Source: Ruminococcaceae bacterium UBA7212
GTDB lineage: Bacteria; Bacillota; Clostridia; Oscillospirales; Acutalibacteraceae
Direction: 5' to 3'
NCBI GenBank assembly: GCA_002490525.1
Contig: DKUE01000019.1
Location: 91,273-155,272 of the forward strand
DNA: 64,000 nt
The position numbers and the translations under genes were made by a program. The notes beneath the pieces were generated by a model. That model did no database searches. It saw only the letters and a program-made list of their open reading frames with translations, and was not told the origin of the DNA. Positions 33,989-41,862 of this stretch are shown one piece after another. Position 1 is the stretch's first letter. Every line of letters begins with the position of its first letter.

Positions 33989-34012
33989 GTCATTCTGAGC
34001 GACGCGAAGAAT
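33989..34012. repeat. Short intergenic repeat copy
   Basis: GTCATTCTGAGCGACGCGAA begins an element of 24 bases that is, reversed, nearly the same as 27871-27895. It lies between the ABC-F terminator and the gene. Confidence 0.65.
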
Positions 34013-34063
34013 CTCCTATAGCACATTGCAAATGAAACGCACATTCTTACGGAGGAATTTTTT

Positions 34064-35548
34064 ATGTCTATACTCGAAATCAATGATTTAACTTTTTCTT
34101 ATGACGGTGGTACAGCACCGATTTTTGAACACGTCAGCTTCCGTCTGGACACGGACTGGCGGCTCGGTTTTACGGGACGCAACGGACGCGGCAAAACCAC
34201 TTTCCTGAAATTGCTTTTGAGCGAATACGAGTACAGCGGCACAATACGCTGTGCCGTACCGTTTGTATATTATCCTTTTACCGTGGCGGACGAATCCGAA
34301 TGGGTGTCTGATATTGCGGCGGAACTGCTGGGGGAAGAGAATATGTGGCGTTTTCGCAAGGAACTGTCCGCTTTAGGCGTGTCGGAAGAAGCAATATACC
34401 GTCCGTACAGTACACTTTCAGGCGGAGAACAGACCAAGGTGCAGACGGCAATTCTGTTTTCTCGGGAAAACTGCTTTTATCTTTTAGATGAACCGACCAA
34501 TCACCTTGACCGTGCCGCCCGTGAAACCTTAGGTAAATATTTGGCGCGTAAAAAGGGGTTTATTTTGGTATCGCACGACCGCGCGCTGTTGGATGCCTGC
34601 ACCGACCACACACTTTCCGTGAATAAAACGAATATTGAAATTCAAAAGGGTAGTTTTTCTGCGTGGCAGGAGAATAAGGCACAGCGCGATGCGTTTGAAG
34701 CGGCGGAGAATGCAAAACTTCGAAAAGAAATCGACCGTCTGCAAACGGCGGCGACGCGCACGGCGGGATGGTCTGCACAAGTGGAGGCAAGCAAAAAAGG
34801 TACAAGAAATTCGGGGCTGCGTCCCGATAGGGGGTTTATCGGGCATAAGTCTGCCAAAATGATGCAGCGGGCAAAATCCATCGCGCAGCGGCGTGAAACG
34901 GCGGTGGCGGAAAAATCCGCATTGCTGAAAAATATGGAAACTACGGATGCGTTAAAATTAAACGCTTTACCTTTTAAATCCCGCATGCTTGCAGAGTTTA
35001 CAGCCTTGCAGGTGTGTTATGACAGCAATCCGATTTTCAAGCCCGTCAGCCTGCAAATTTGCCAAGGCGACAAAATCAATCTGTGCGGGGAAAACGGTAC
35101 GGGCAAAACAAGTATCTTTAAACTGCTTTGCGGACAAGCTGTTTCCTATACCGGCAGCCTGTATATTGCAAAAGATTTGAAAATTTCCTGTCTGCCGCAG
35201 GGAATTGAAGGGCTGAGCGGCACATTGCAGGATTTTGCCGCTGAAAAAGTCCCGGACGAAACGCTGTTTTTTACCATTCTTCGCAAACTTGATTTTTCCC
35301 GCGAACAGTTTTTGTGCCGTCTGGAGAATTGTTCTGCGGGTCAGAAGAAAAAAGTACAGCTTGCGTGCTGTCTTTGCACGCCCGCGCATTTGTATATTTT
35401 GGATGAACCTTTAAACTACATCGATGTGTGGTCGCGTATGCAGCTTGAAAAATTATTGAAAGAGACAGACGCAACTCTGCTGTTTGCCGAACATGATGCG
35501 GTATTTTGTGCACAAGCGGCAACGAAAACGGTGTATCTTCAAAAATGA
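34064..35548 (+). CDS. ABC-F ATPase, probable ribosome-protection protein (Lsa/Vga-like)
   Basis: The 494-residue protein has two ABC ATPase domains and no membrane segment. Domain 1 has Walker A GRNGRGKT (38-45), signature LSGGEQ (118-123) and Walker B with DEPTNHLD (142-149); domain 2 has GENGTGKTS, the divergent signature CSAGQKKK and DEPLNYID. Between them is a charged linker of about 90 residues that would reach into the ribosome. The start MSILEINDLTFSYDGG and the length suit antibiotic-resistance ABC-F proteins, which push drugs such as lincosamides, pleuromutilins or streptogramins off the 50S subunit. The attenuator upstream supports this. Which drug is not deducible. Confidence 0.9.
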   Translation: MSILEINDLTFSYDGGTAPIFEHVSFRLDTDWRLGFTGRNGRGKTTFLKLLLSEYEYSGTIRCAVPFVYYPFTVADESEWVSDIAAELLGEENMWRFRKELSALGVSEEAIYRPYSTLSGGEQTKVQTAILFSRENCFYLLDEPTNHLDRAARETLGKYLARKKGFILVSHDRALLDACTDHTLSVNKTNIEIQKGSFSAWQENKAQRDAFEAAENAKLRKEIDRLQTAATRTAGWSAQVEASKKGTRNSGLRPDRGFIGHKSAKMMQRAKSIAQRRETAVAEKSALLKNMETTDALKLNALPFKSRMLAEFTALQVCYDSNPIFKPVSLQICQGDKINLCGENGTGKTSIFKLLCGQAVSYTGSLYIAKDLKISCLPQGIEGLSGTLQDFAAEKVPDETLFFTILRKLDFSREQFLCRLENCSAGQKKKVQLACCLCTPAHLYILDEPLNYIDVWSRMQLEKLLKETDATLLFAEHDAVFCAQAATKTVYLQK

Positions 35549-35573
35549 TTTTCTCTTATTTGTCGGAAAACAG

Positions 35574-35602
35574 TTGCGGCGAAATGTAAATTGTGTTAAA
35601 AT
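35574..35602 (+). promoter_or_regulatory. Promoter of the coiled-coil/fumarase/pcrA operon
   Basis: TTGCGG (35574-35579), 17 bp, TAAAAT (35597-35602), about 98 bases before the ATG at 35701. Confidence 0.65.
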
Positions 35603-35700
35603 GAATCGATTAGAAATGTCTGTGAATCGGACGGACTGCCGATGTTCCTTCTGCCGGTGAGAGGGAGATTTCTGCTATAAAATAGATAGGGAGAATTGCT

Positions 35701-36471
35701 ATGGAATCCGAAAGAATTTTAAGAACTTCCGTTTTCGGCGGCTTTCGCCGTGCCGATGTTTTGCAATATGTTGAGGAATTAAAAGGTGAGATTGCCGCGC
35801 TTTCCGCGAATTTGAAGACACAGACTGAGCAGATTTCGGAATTAAGCGAAACGGTGGACGCGCTTACCGATCGCTGCGCAAGGGCGGAAGAAACAGAGGA
35901 AAAGCTGGCACAGACGGCCGGTGATTTAGAAAAAGCCGAATGCGAAAATGCGGCGTTAAAAACCGAAAATGCAGTGCTGACCGAACGCTTTTCAAAAATC
36001 GATACGGAAAAATCCGAAATGTACCGCAAAGCTGAAGAAATCCGCGCATCTGAAGCACAGCTCGGTGCGGCATTTTTGGATGCGCGTAAATATTCTGACG
36101 AAATTGTGAATGCCGCCAACAAAAAGGCCAGTGAAACGACCTTAGACGCGTCCGATTCCATCGCGAAGCAGGCGTCGGAGGTTGCACGCCTTTCTTCGGA
36201 TGTGGACACGCTTGCTGCCACACTTACAAAGTCTATCGATGCATTGCATGCGGATATTTCCGCACTTTCCGCAAAGCTTTCCAAGGCGGCACAGGCACTG
36301 TCTGTCCGTAAAGATGCGGAAAAGTTTGTACCCGATATTTCCATGAAAATCGAAGAAATCAGTGCGGATATTGCCGTACTGCAAGAGAATCCGCTGACCG
36401 TTTTACAGAGCGGCACGCAGGGCGAAACCGCCAATACAATTTACCGATTTGACGTAACCAAAGAGGGCTGA
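35701..36471 (+). CDS. Coiled-coil protein with DivIVA-like start
   Basis: The 256-residue protein begins RILRTSVFGGFRRADVLQYVEELKGEI, similar to the conserved FxxxxRGYxxxxVxxYL start of DivIVA/GpsB-type proteins and to related Clostridial coiled-coil proteins. The rest is almost all heptad coiled coil (about 25-120 and 130-245), rich in Ala, Glu, Lys and Ser. It has no signal or membrane segment. It precedes the fumarase beta gene by 4 bp. A scaffold at division sites or poles is a guess from the start motif. The function is not established. Confidence 0.75.
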   Translation: MESERILRTSVFGGFRRADVLQYVEELKGEIAALSANLKTQTEQISELSETVDALTDRCARAEETEEKLAQTAGDLEKAECENAALKTENAVLTERFSKIDTEKSEMYRKAEEIRASEAQLGAAFLDARKYSDEIVNAANKKASETTLDASDSIAKQASEVARLSSDVDTLAATLTKSIDALHADISALSAKLSKAAQALSVRKDAEKFVPDISMKIEEISADIAVLQENPLTVLQSGTQGETANTIYRFDVTKEG

Positions 36472-36475
36472 AAAC

Positions 36476-37006
36476 GTGCAGACCGTATATTTGAACACAA
36501 CCGAAATCAAAGAAAAGGCGCCGTTCCTTTCAGCAGGCGAGACCGTGTATTTAAGCGGCACGGTGTATACTTCGCGTGATGCGGCACATAAGCGCATTAT
36601 GGCGGCACTTGCGGCAGGCGAAGTTTTACCGTACCCGATTGACGGCGCAGTCATCTATTACGCAGGACCTACACCCACACCGCCGACGCTTGCCATCGGC
36701 AGCTGCGGTCCGACCACATCGGGACGCATGGACGTTTATGCGCCGCCGCTTTTAGATTTGGGGCTTGCTGCGATGGTCGGCAAGGGTCCGCGCACAAAGG
36801 AAGTGTGCGATGCAATTGTCCGCAACGGTGCGGTGTATTTCTGTGCCATAGGCGGCGCGGGCGCGCTTGCGAGCAAATGTATTACCGCGTGTGAGGTTAT
36901 AGCTTACGATGACCTCGGTTGCGAATCTGTGAAACGTTTGACCTTTAAAGACTTTCCGCTTACTGTGGCAATTGACTGCCACGGCGGCAATTTATTCCAA
37001 AAATGA
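36476..37006 (+). CDS. fumB: Fe-S hydro-lyase beta subunit (class I fumarase C-terminal domain)
   Basis: The 176-residue protein matches the beta subunit of two-subunit class I fumarases/tartrate dehydratases: SGTVYTSRDAAHKRI, GPTPTPP, IGSCGPTTSGRMD and IGGAGALASKCI are the family blocks. The alpha subunit, which holds the three cysteines of the [4Fe-4S] cluster, is not in this window, so it must be encoded elsewhere or be lacking. The start is a GTG at 36476, 4 bp after the coiled-coil gene; AGAGGG lies before it. It overlaps an open frame of pcrA. The symbol denotes the subunit role, not E. coli FumB. Confidence 0.85.
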   Translation: MQTVYLNTTEIKEKAPFLSAGETVYLSGTVYTSRDAAHKRIMAALAAGEVLPYPIDGAVIYYAGPTPTPPTLAIGSCGPTTSGRMDVYAPPLLDLGLAAMVGKGPRTKEVCDAIVRNGAVYFCAIGGAGALASKCITACEVIAYDDLGCESVKRLTFKDFPLTVAIDCHGGNLFQK

Positions 37007-37017
37007 CGGAGCAAACT

Positions 37018-39447
37018 ATGAATCAAACCGAATTTCTTTCCTTACGCCGACAGATTATTGAAAATGAATTTAAACGAATGAACGAATGCCAAAGAAAAGC
37101 GGTCTTTCAAATCGATGGACCGCTTTTAATTCTGGCGGGCGCAGGCAGTGGCAAAACAACGGTACTGGTCAACCGTATTGCCAATATGTTGCGGTTCGGG
37201 CATGCGTATACCTCAGAATTTGCCGACCGCACGCCCGATGCGGACGATATCGAACGAATGAAGGCGTACCTTGCGGGCGACAAATCCGTGTACCCCGACA
37301 TTGCCGATGTGCTTTGTGACCGTGCACCGAAGCCATGGCAGATTTTGGCAATTACCTTCACAAACAAAGCGGCAAATGAATTAAAGGAGCGCCTGTGCGT
37401 GATGCTCGGCGACGAGGCGAATGACATTTGGGCGAGTACCTTTCACTCCAGCTGTGTCAAAATCCTGCGCCGCAATGCGGACAGATTGGGCTTTACCAAT
37501 CGCTTCACCATTTACGATACCGATGACAGCCGTCGCGTGATGAAGGAATGCCAGCGACTCTTAGGGATTGAAGACCGCTTCCTGTCCCACAAAACCATTT
37601 TGGGCGAAATCAGCCGTGCGAAGGATTCCCTGGTGCCGCCCGACGAATTTCTAAAATCGGCGGGGCAGGATACCCGCATGCAAAAAATCGGCGAGTGCTA
37701 TAAGAAATATCAAAATCTGTTAAAAAATGCCGATGCGATGGATTTTGATGATATTATTTTCTATACCGTTCGGCTGTTTGAAGAAAATCCCGATGTATTG
37801 GAGCATTATCAGCACCAGTTTCGCTATGTGATGGTGGATGAGTATCAGGATACTAACCATGCGCAGTATAAATTGACCTCGCTTCTTGCCGACGGATACC
37901 GTAACATTTGCGTGGTCGGCGACGACGACCAAAGCATTTACCGCTTCCGCGGTGCAACGATTGAAAATATTTTAAGCTTTGAAACGCGCTATTCCGATGC
38001 AACGGTCATTCGTTTGGAGCAAAACTACCGTTCCACACAGTGTATTTTGGATGCCGCAAACGCTGTAATTGAAAACAACAGCCAACGAAAGGGTAAAAAC
38101 CTCTGGACGGCAAACGGCGCGGGCGAAAAAATCGAACTGGAAACGGCAGAGGATGAAACGGGTGAAGCAAATTTTATTGCAGATAAAATCCTTTCTTCCG
38201 TTGCGGAAGGTCGGCACTTCGGCGACCACGCCGTTTTGTACCGCATGAACGCCATGTCGGGACCTATTGAACGCGCGCTTGTCAAGAATGCGATTCCCTA
38301 CCGCATCATCGGCGGACATAAATTCTATGACCGAATGGAAATTAAGGATGCACTTGCTTATTTGTCGGTAGTGAATAATCCCGCCGACAAAATTCGTTTA
38401 CAGCGCATTATCAATACGCCGAAACGCGGTATCGGCGATACGAGTGTCCAAAAAGCCAATGAAATCGCTGATTTGCTGGGCGTTTCCCTGTTTGAAGTGT
38501 TTAAAACAGCGGATGAATACGAGGTACTCAAGCGTGCCGCTGTGAAATTAAAGACGTTTGCCGCGATGATTGAAAGCATCGCCGCATTCTCCGAGGACGC
38601 GCCGCTTGCAGATACCCTCAACCGTATCTTGGAAGAAACGGATTACGTCAATTCCTTGCGCGCGGAACCCGAAAAATTTGAAGACCGCGTCCAAAACTTA
38701 AACGAGCTTTCCGCAACTTTGACGCGGTTTTCCGAGGAAAACCCCGAGGGCACGCTGAATGATTATTTGGAAGAGGTTGCGCTGTTAACGGATATTGACA
38801 ATTACAATGCTGAAGCGGATACCGTGGTGCTGATGACGCTCCACTCCGCAAAGGGCTTGGAATTCCCCGTTGTATTTATTCCCGGCATGGAAGAGGGCGT
38901 GTTCCCCGGAATGCAGAGTATGTATGTGGAATCCGAGGTCGAGGAAGAGCGCAGACTTGCCTATGTGGGCATTACCCGTGCAAAACAGAAGTTGTATTTG
39001 ACACACGCAAAATCCCGTATGATTTACGGCTCGACCAATTATTACAGACCGTCCCGATTTGTGGCGGAAATTCCCGAAAAGCTGCTGGAGATTCACCGTT
39101 CGGTCGGCTTTCGTGAACGTGCGGGGCTGGCGGACGGCGGATATTCCGGACGCTCCAAAATCTCTGCGGGCGGCGGTACATATACAAGTGTCGGCAGTTC
39201 CGCAGGAAGTGCGGGCAACAGTGCCGTGAACCGCGGATTCTCCAAATCGGCAGGCGGGGCAAAATCTTCCGCCGCTTTGCCCGATTTTAAGTCGGGCGAC
39301 ACTGTGGAGCATAAGGCGTTCGGCACAGGCGTGATTTCCACCATACGCCCTATGGGGAACGATATGCTTTTGGAGGTCGTGTTCCAAAAGGTCGGTACCA
39401 AAAAGCTGATGGCACGTATGGCAAACTTACGCAAGATTTCTTCTTAA
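37018..39447 (+). CDS. pcrA: UvrD/PcrA-type DNA helicase
   Basis: The 809-residue protein is a superfamily 1A 3'-5' helicase: Walker A LAGAGSGKT (about 40-48), Walker B VDEYQDTN, and motifs GDDDQSIYRFRGA, LEQNYRST, LMTLHSAKGLEF and VGITRAK. The C-terminus ends with a Tudor-like PcrA domain (FKSGDTVEHKAFGTGVI ...) that binds RNA polymerase. An insertion of about 45 residues sits between Walker A and the next motif (about 60-106). I prefer the ATG at 37018 with GGAG 6 bases upstream; the ATG at 37003 overlaps the fumarase stop but has no ribosome site. It acts in repair and replication. Confidence 0.95.
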   Translation: MNQTEFLSLRRQIIENEFKRMNECQRKAVFQIDGPLLILAGAGSGKTTVLVNRIANMLRFGHAYTSEFADRTPDADDIERMKAYLAGDKSVYPDIADVLCDRAPKPWQILAITFTNKAANELKERLCVMLGDEANDIWASTFHSSCVKILRRNADRLGFTNRFTIYDTDDSRRVMKECQRLLGIEDRFLSHKTILGEISRAKDSLVPPDEFLKSAGQDTRMQKIGECYKKYQNLLKNADAMDFDDIIFYTVRLFEENPDVLEHYQHQFRYVMVDEYQDTNHAQYKLTSLLADGYRNICVVGDDDQSIYRFRGATIENILSFETRYSDATVIRLEQNYRSTQCILDAANAVIENNSQRKGKNLWTANGAGEKIELETAEDETGEANFIADKILSSVAEGRHFGDHAVLYRMNAMSGPIERALVKNAIPYRIIGGHKFYDRMEIKDALAYLSVVNNPADKIRLQRIINTPKRGIGDTSVQKANEIADLLGVSLFEVFKTADEYEVLKRAAVKLKTFAAMIESIAAFSEDAPLADTLNRILEETDYVNSLRAEPEKFEDRVQNLNELSATLTRFSEENPEGTLNDYLEEVALLTDIDNYNAEADTVVLMTLHSAKGLEFPVVFIPGMEEGVFPGMQSMYVESEVEEERRLAYVGITRAKQKLYLTHAKSRMIYGSTNYYRPSRFVAEIPEKLLEIHRSVGFRERAGLADGGYSGRSKISAGGGTYTSVGSSAGSAGNSAVNRGFSKSAGGAKSSAALPDFKSGDTVEHKAFGTGVISTIRPMGNDMLLEVVFQKVGTKKLMARMANLRKISS

Positions 39448-39489
39448 ACCAAGAAATAGTTACATCTGTTTTTAGAGGGATGAAACCGA

Positions 39490-41652
39490 ATGCTCCATAC
39501 TGTTTTTCCGAATGCGAATGTATCCGACTTAACTGCGCTGAGCGAATGGCTCGGCCGACAAACAGACGATGTAACCGTTGAATTTTTCCAAGGCGAATAT
39601 TATGGACTGCTGATCTTTGATACGGTTTCGTGTCCGTCTGTCACGCTGACTGCACCGAATGGTGCGGTGATTACAGGCGGCAGAACCATAGACTGTAACT
39701 TTCGACGCACATCTCCTACGGTCATGGAATGCTTTGTCGGTGCGGGGCTTACCTTTGAGCGGCTGAAAATCGACAGTGTGCCGCAGATTCTTGCGCGCTA
39801 CCCGAAATATCAGGAAAATGAACGCCTGAACGGCACTGAAACGCTTGCAGCAATCGAAAAATACACAAGCGCTTTCCCGTCTGTTGAGGGGGCATATCTG
39901 CACAGCTTGCACGAACACGAATGGGGCTCAAATGATTATCGGGTAACAGGTCGGGAAAACGGCGGCTTCCGTCTTTCCTGGATTGGAAACAACAACCGCG
40001 GCAGTGCGCCGAAGACAGATTGCTGTTACCTAGAAAATCTTCCCGAGCTTTTAACGGACAAGCACGAGTGGTATTATGACAAAAACAGCGGGATTTTGTA
40101 TATTGCGGATGCTTCTGACCGTGCGGAAAAAACAGCGTCGGTGACGCTGTGCGAGAGGATAAATCTTGTCAGCATCCGTAACTGTAAAAATACGAAACTT
40201 ACTTTCAGCGGGTTCACATTTGCAGATACGGACCGTTCTATGTTCCGCCGGCCGTGGGTTCGGTATCTGCGAAGCGATTGGGCGTTTAATTACGGTAGTA
40301 CGGTTGAGATTCGTGACAGTGAAAATGTATCCTTCGTGGATTGCCGATTCCAAAATCTCGGCGCAAACGGCATCGGTATTTTTGATTACAACAACAATAT
40401 TACGGTGGATAACTGTGATTTTGAGGACTGCCTGACAAACGGCATCTTAGTGCTCGGAAATCCCGACAGTACTTACTGTACCTCATCATGGGAGGGAGAC
40501 CGTCATATCGCCGAGTTGGAAAACGCAGATAAATGCGGTGCGGCGTCGGAGAATTATCCGCGAGATATTTCCGTCAGCCGCTGTCTGTTTCGTAATCTCG
40601 GCACGGAAGATAAGCAGTCTGCGGGCGTGTGCATCAGCCTTGCAAACAGGGTGACTGTGTCGCAATCGACTTTTTGCAGACTGCCCCGCGCGGGAATAAA
40701 TATTTGTGAAAATGCGTTCGGCGGGCACACAGTGCGCGACTGCGATTTATTTGATTGTGTCCGTGAAACGGGCGACCACGGACCGTTTAACAGCTGGGGG
40801 CGCGACCGCTTTTGGTCGCTGAACGGCTTTGACACAGAGGGCAAATCGGGTGCGGCGAAAAAACCGTTTGCACTTTGCGATATGACGGAGGAAAACAGAA
40901 TTATACACAACCGTGTGGTCGGTACGCGCGGGTTCGGCATAGATTTGGACGACGGCTCTACGAATTATGTGATTGAAAATAATTTTTGCTTCGGTGTGGG
41001 CATTAAACTGCGTGAAGGCTTTTTCAGAAAGGTGCGGAACAATGTAATTTTGTATGCACCCTTGGATTTGCATGCCACTTATGAAGAAAATGACGATATT
41101 TTAGAGCATAATGTGGTATGCAATAAACATCCGTTGCGTATCGCACTTCTTCGAAAGGGCTACACAACCCAAATCCACAACAATTACTTTGTGAACGCTT
41201 CTTCGGCGGACAAAAAACAAAAAATTCTGCGCGGGATGCACAATCAGTTTGTGTCCTGCAGTCCGTCGGATATTTTGAATAGCCGTTTTCGCTTTGACGG
41301 CTTTACGCCTTTTGCATATAACTTCGGCAAAGACGGCGCGCCGAAGCCGAACTGTTCGCTCCGGGCAGATACCGAGCAGGAAAAGAATAAAATTTCGAAT
41401 CGGTACGGTATTTTTTCTTATATGGATGAACGTCTGCGCTCGGCGACGGGCGCGGCGAGCCTGGACGGGATTTATGTGGAACGCATTCGGCTGTTTTCGA
41501 AACTCAAAAAGCGCGGGATTCAGAAAAATGACGTCATCCTCACGGTGAACGGTGAACCGTTTTTCGGAACGCCGAAAGAGTTTGCCGCCTTACTGCAAAA
41601 CGGCAGTGAAGCGGAGATTATTCGGCAGCAGAAGCGAATGGGTCTCAAATAG
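39490..41652 (+). CDS. Right-handed beta-helix protein with C-terminal PDZ-like domain
   Basis: The 720-residue protein has an N-terminal part, then parallel beta-helix turns from about 225 to 560 (repeated short V/I-x-x-C/N-x-F stretches such as SVSRCLFRNLG, TVSQSTFCRL, TVRDCDLFDC), and a C-terminal PDZ-like segment (LKKRGIQKNDVILTVNGEPF ... ). Some glycosidases (the GH141 type) have this layout, so a glycan-cleaving role is possible, but I cannot align catalytic residues. There is no signal peptide. It follows pcrA by 42 bp, with GAGGGATG just upstream, and has its own terminator. It could also be a structural or peptide-binding protein. Confidence 0.7.
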   Translation: MLHTVFPNANVSDLTALSEWLGRQTDDVTVEFFQGEYYGLLIFDTVSCPSVTLTAPNGAVITGGRTIDCNFRRTSPTVMECFVGAGLTFERLKIDSVPQILARYPKYQENERLNGTETLAAIEKYTSAFPSVEGAYLHSLHEHEWGSNDYRVTGRENGGFRLSWIGNNNRGSAPKTDCCYLENLPELLTDKHEWYYDKNSGILYIADASDRAEKTASVTLCERINLVSIRNCKNTKLTFSGFTFADTDRSMFRRPWVRYLRSDWAFNYGSTVEIRDSENVSFVDCRFQNLGANGIGIFDYNNNITVDNCDFEDCLTNGILVLGNPDSTYCTSSWEGDRHIAELENADKCGAASENYPRDISVSRCLFRNLGTEDKQSAGVCISLANRVTVSQSTFCRLPRAGINICENAFGGHTVRDCDLFDCVRETGDHGPFNSWGRDRFWSLNGFDTEGKSGAAKKPFALCDMTEENRIIHNRVVGTRGFGIDLDDGSTNYVIENNFCFGVGIKLREGFFRKVRNNVILYAPLDLHATYEENDDILEHNVVCNKHPLRIALLRKGYTTQIHNNYFVNASSADKKQKILRGMHNQFVSCSPSDILNSRFRFDGFTPFAYNFGKDGAPKPNCSLRADTEQEKNKISNRYGIFSYMDERLRSATGAASLDGIYVERIRLFSKLKKRGIQKNDVILTVNGEPFFGTPKEFAALLQNGSEAEIIRQQKRMGLK

Positions 41653-41660
41653 AAGCATAA

Positions 41661-41690
41661 AAGCGGACAATTTTGCGAAATTGCCCGCTT
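41661..41690 (+). terminator. Terminator after the beta-helix gene
   Basis: AAGCGGACAATTT (41661-41673), loop TGCG, AAATTGCCCGCTT (41678-41690), with one mismatched pair. The T tail (TGCTTGTT) is weak. Confidence 0.75.
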
Positions 41691-41710
41691 TGCTTGTTGT
41701 AAACTCGTAT

Positions 41711-41834
41711 GCCTCCCTCATAGAGGGGGGCACGCGCTTTGCACGTGACGGAGGGAGAAAAAAGCCAGAAACAGCGGGCTTTCCGCTGCTGCGCAATCCA
41801 CTGTGTTCGGCAGCTCCCCTTGTCAGGGGAGCTG
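41711..41834. repeat. Cluster of decayed hairpin repeats
   Basis: CTCCCTC (41713-41719) and GAGGGAG (41751-41757) bracket a GC-rich, partly self-complementary piece with CACGCGCTTTGCACGTG inside. Then come CAGCGG ... CCGCTG (41772-41787) and the perfect AGCTCCCCT tgtc AGGGGAGCT (41812-41833). The pattern resembles short intergenic elements scattered through Clostridial genomes. There is no open frame of note in this 200-bp gap. Confidence 0.65.
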
Positions 41835-41862
41835 AATTTAGTTTTTCGGAACAGATTTTAGC

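Noticed and set aside
35601..35660. Mini frame of 19 residues before the coiled-coil gene
   Set aside because: Its ATG lies inside the likely -10 and it has no ribosome site.
35610..36434. Open frame of 274 residues on the minus strand
   Set aside because: It is the reverse of the coiled-coil gene and is Ser/Ala-rich low complexity; no ribosome site.
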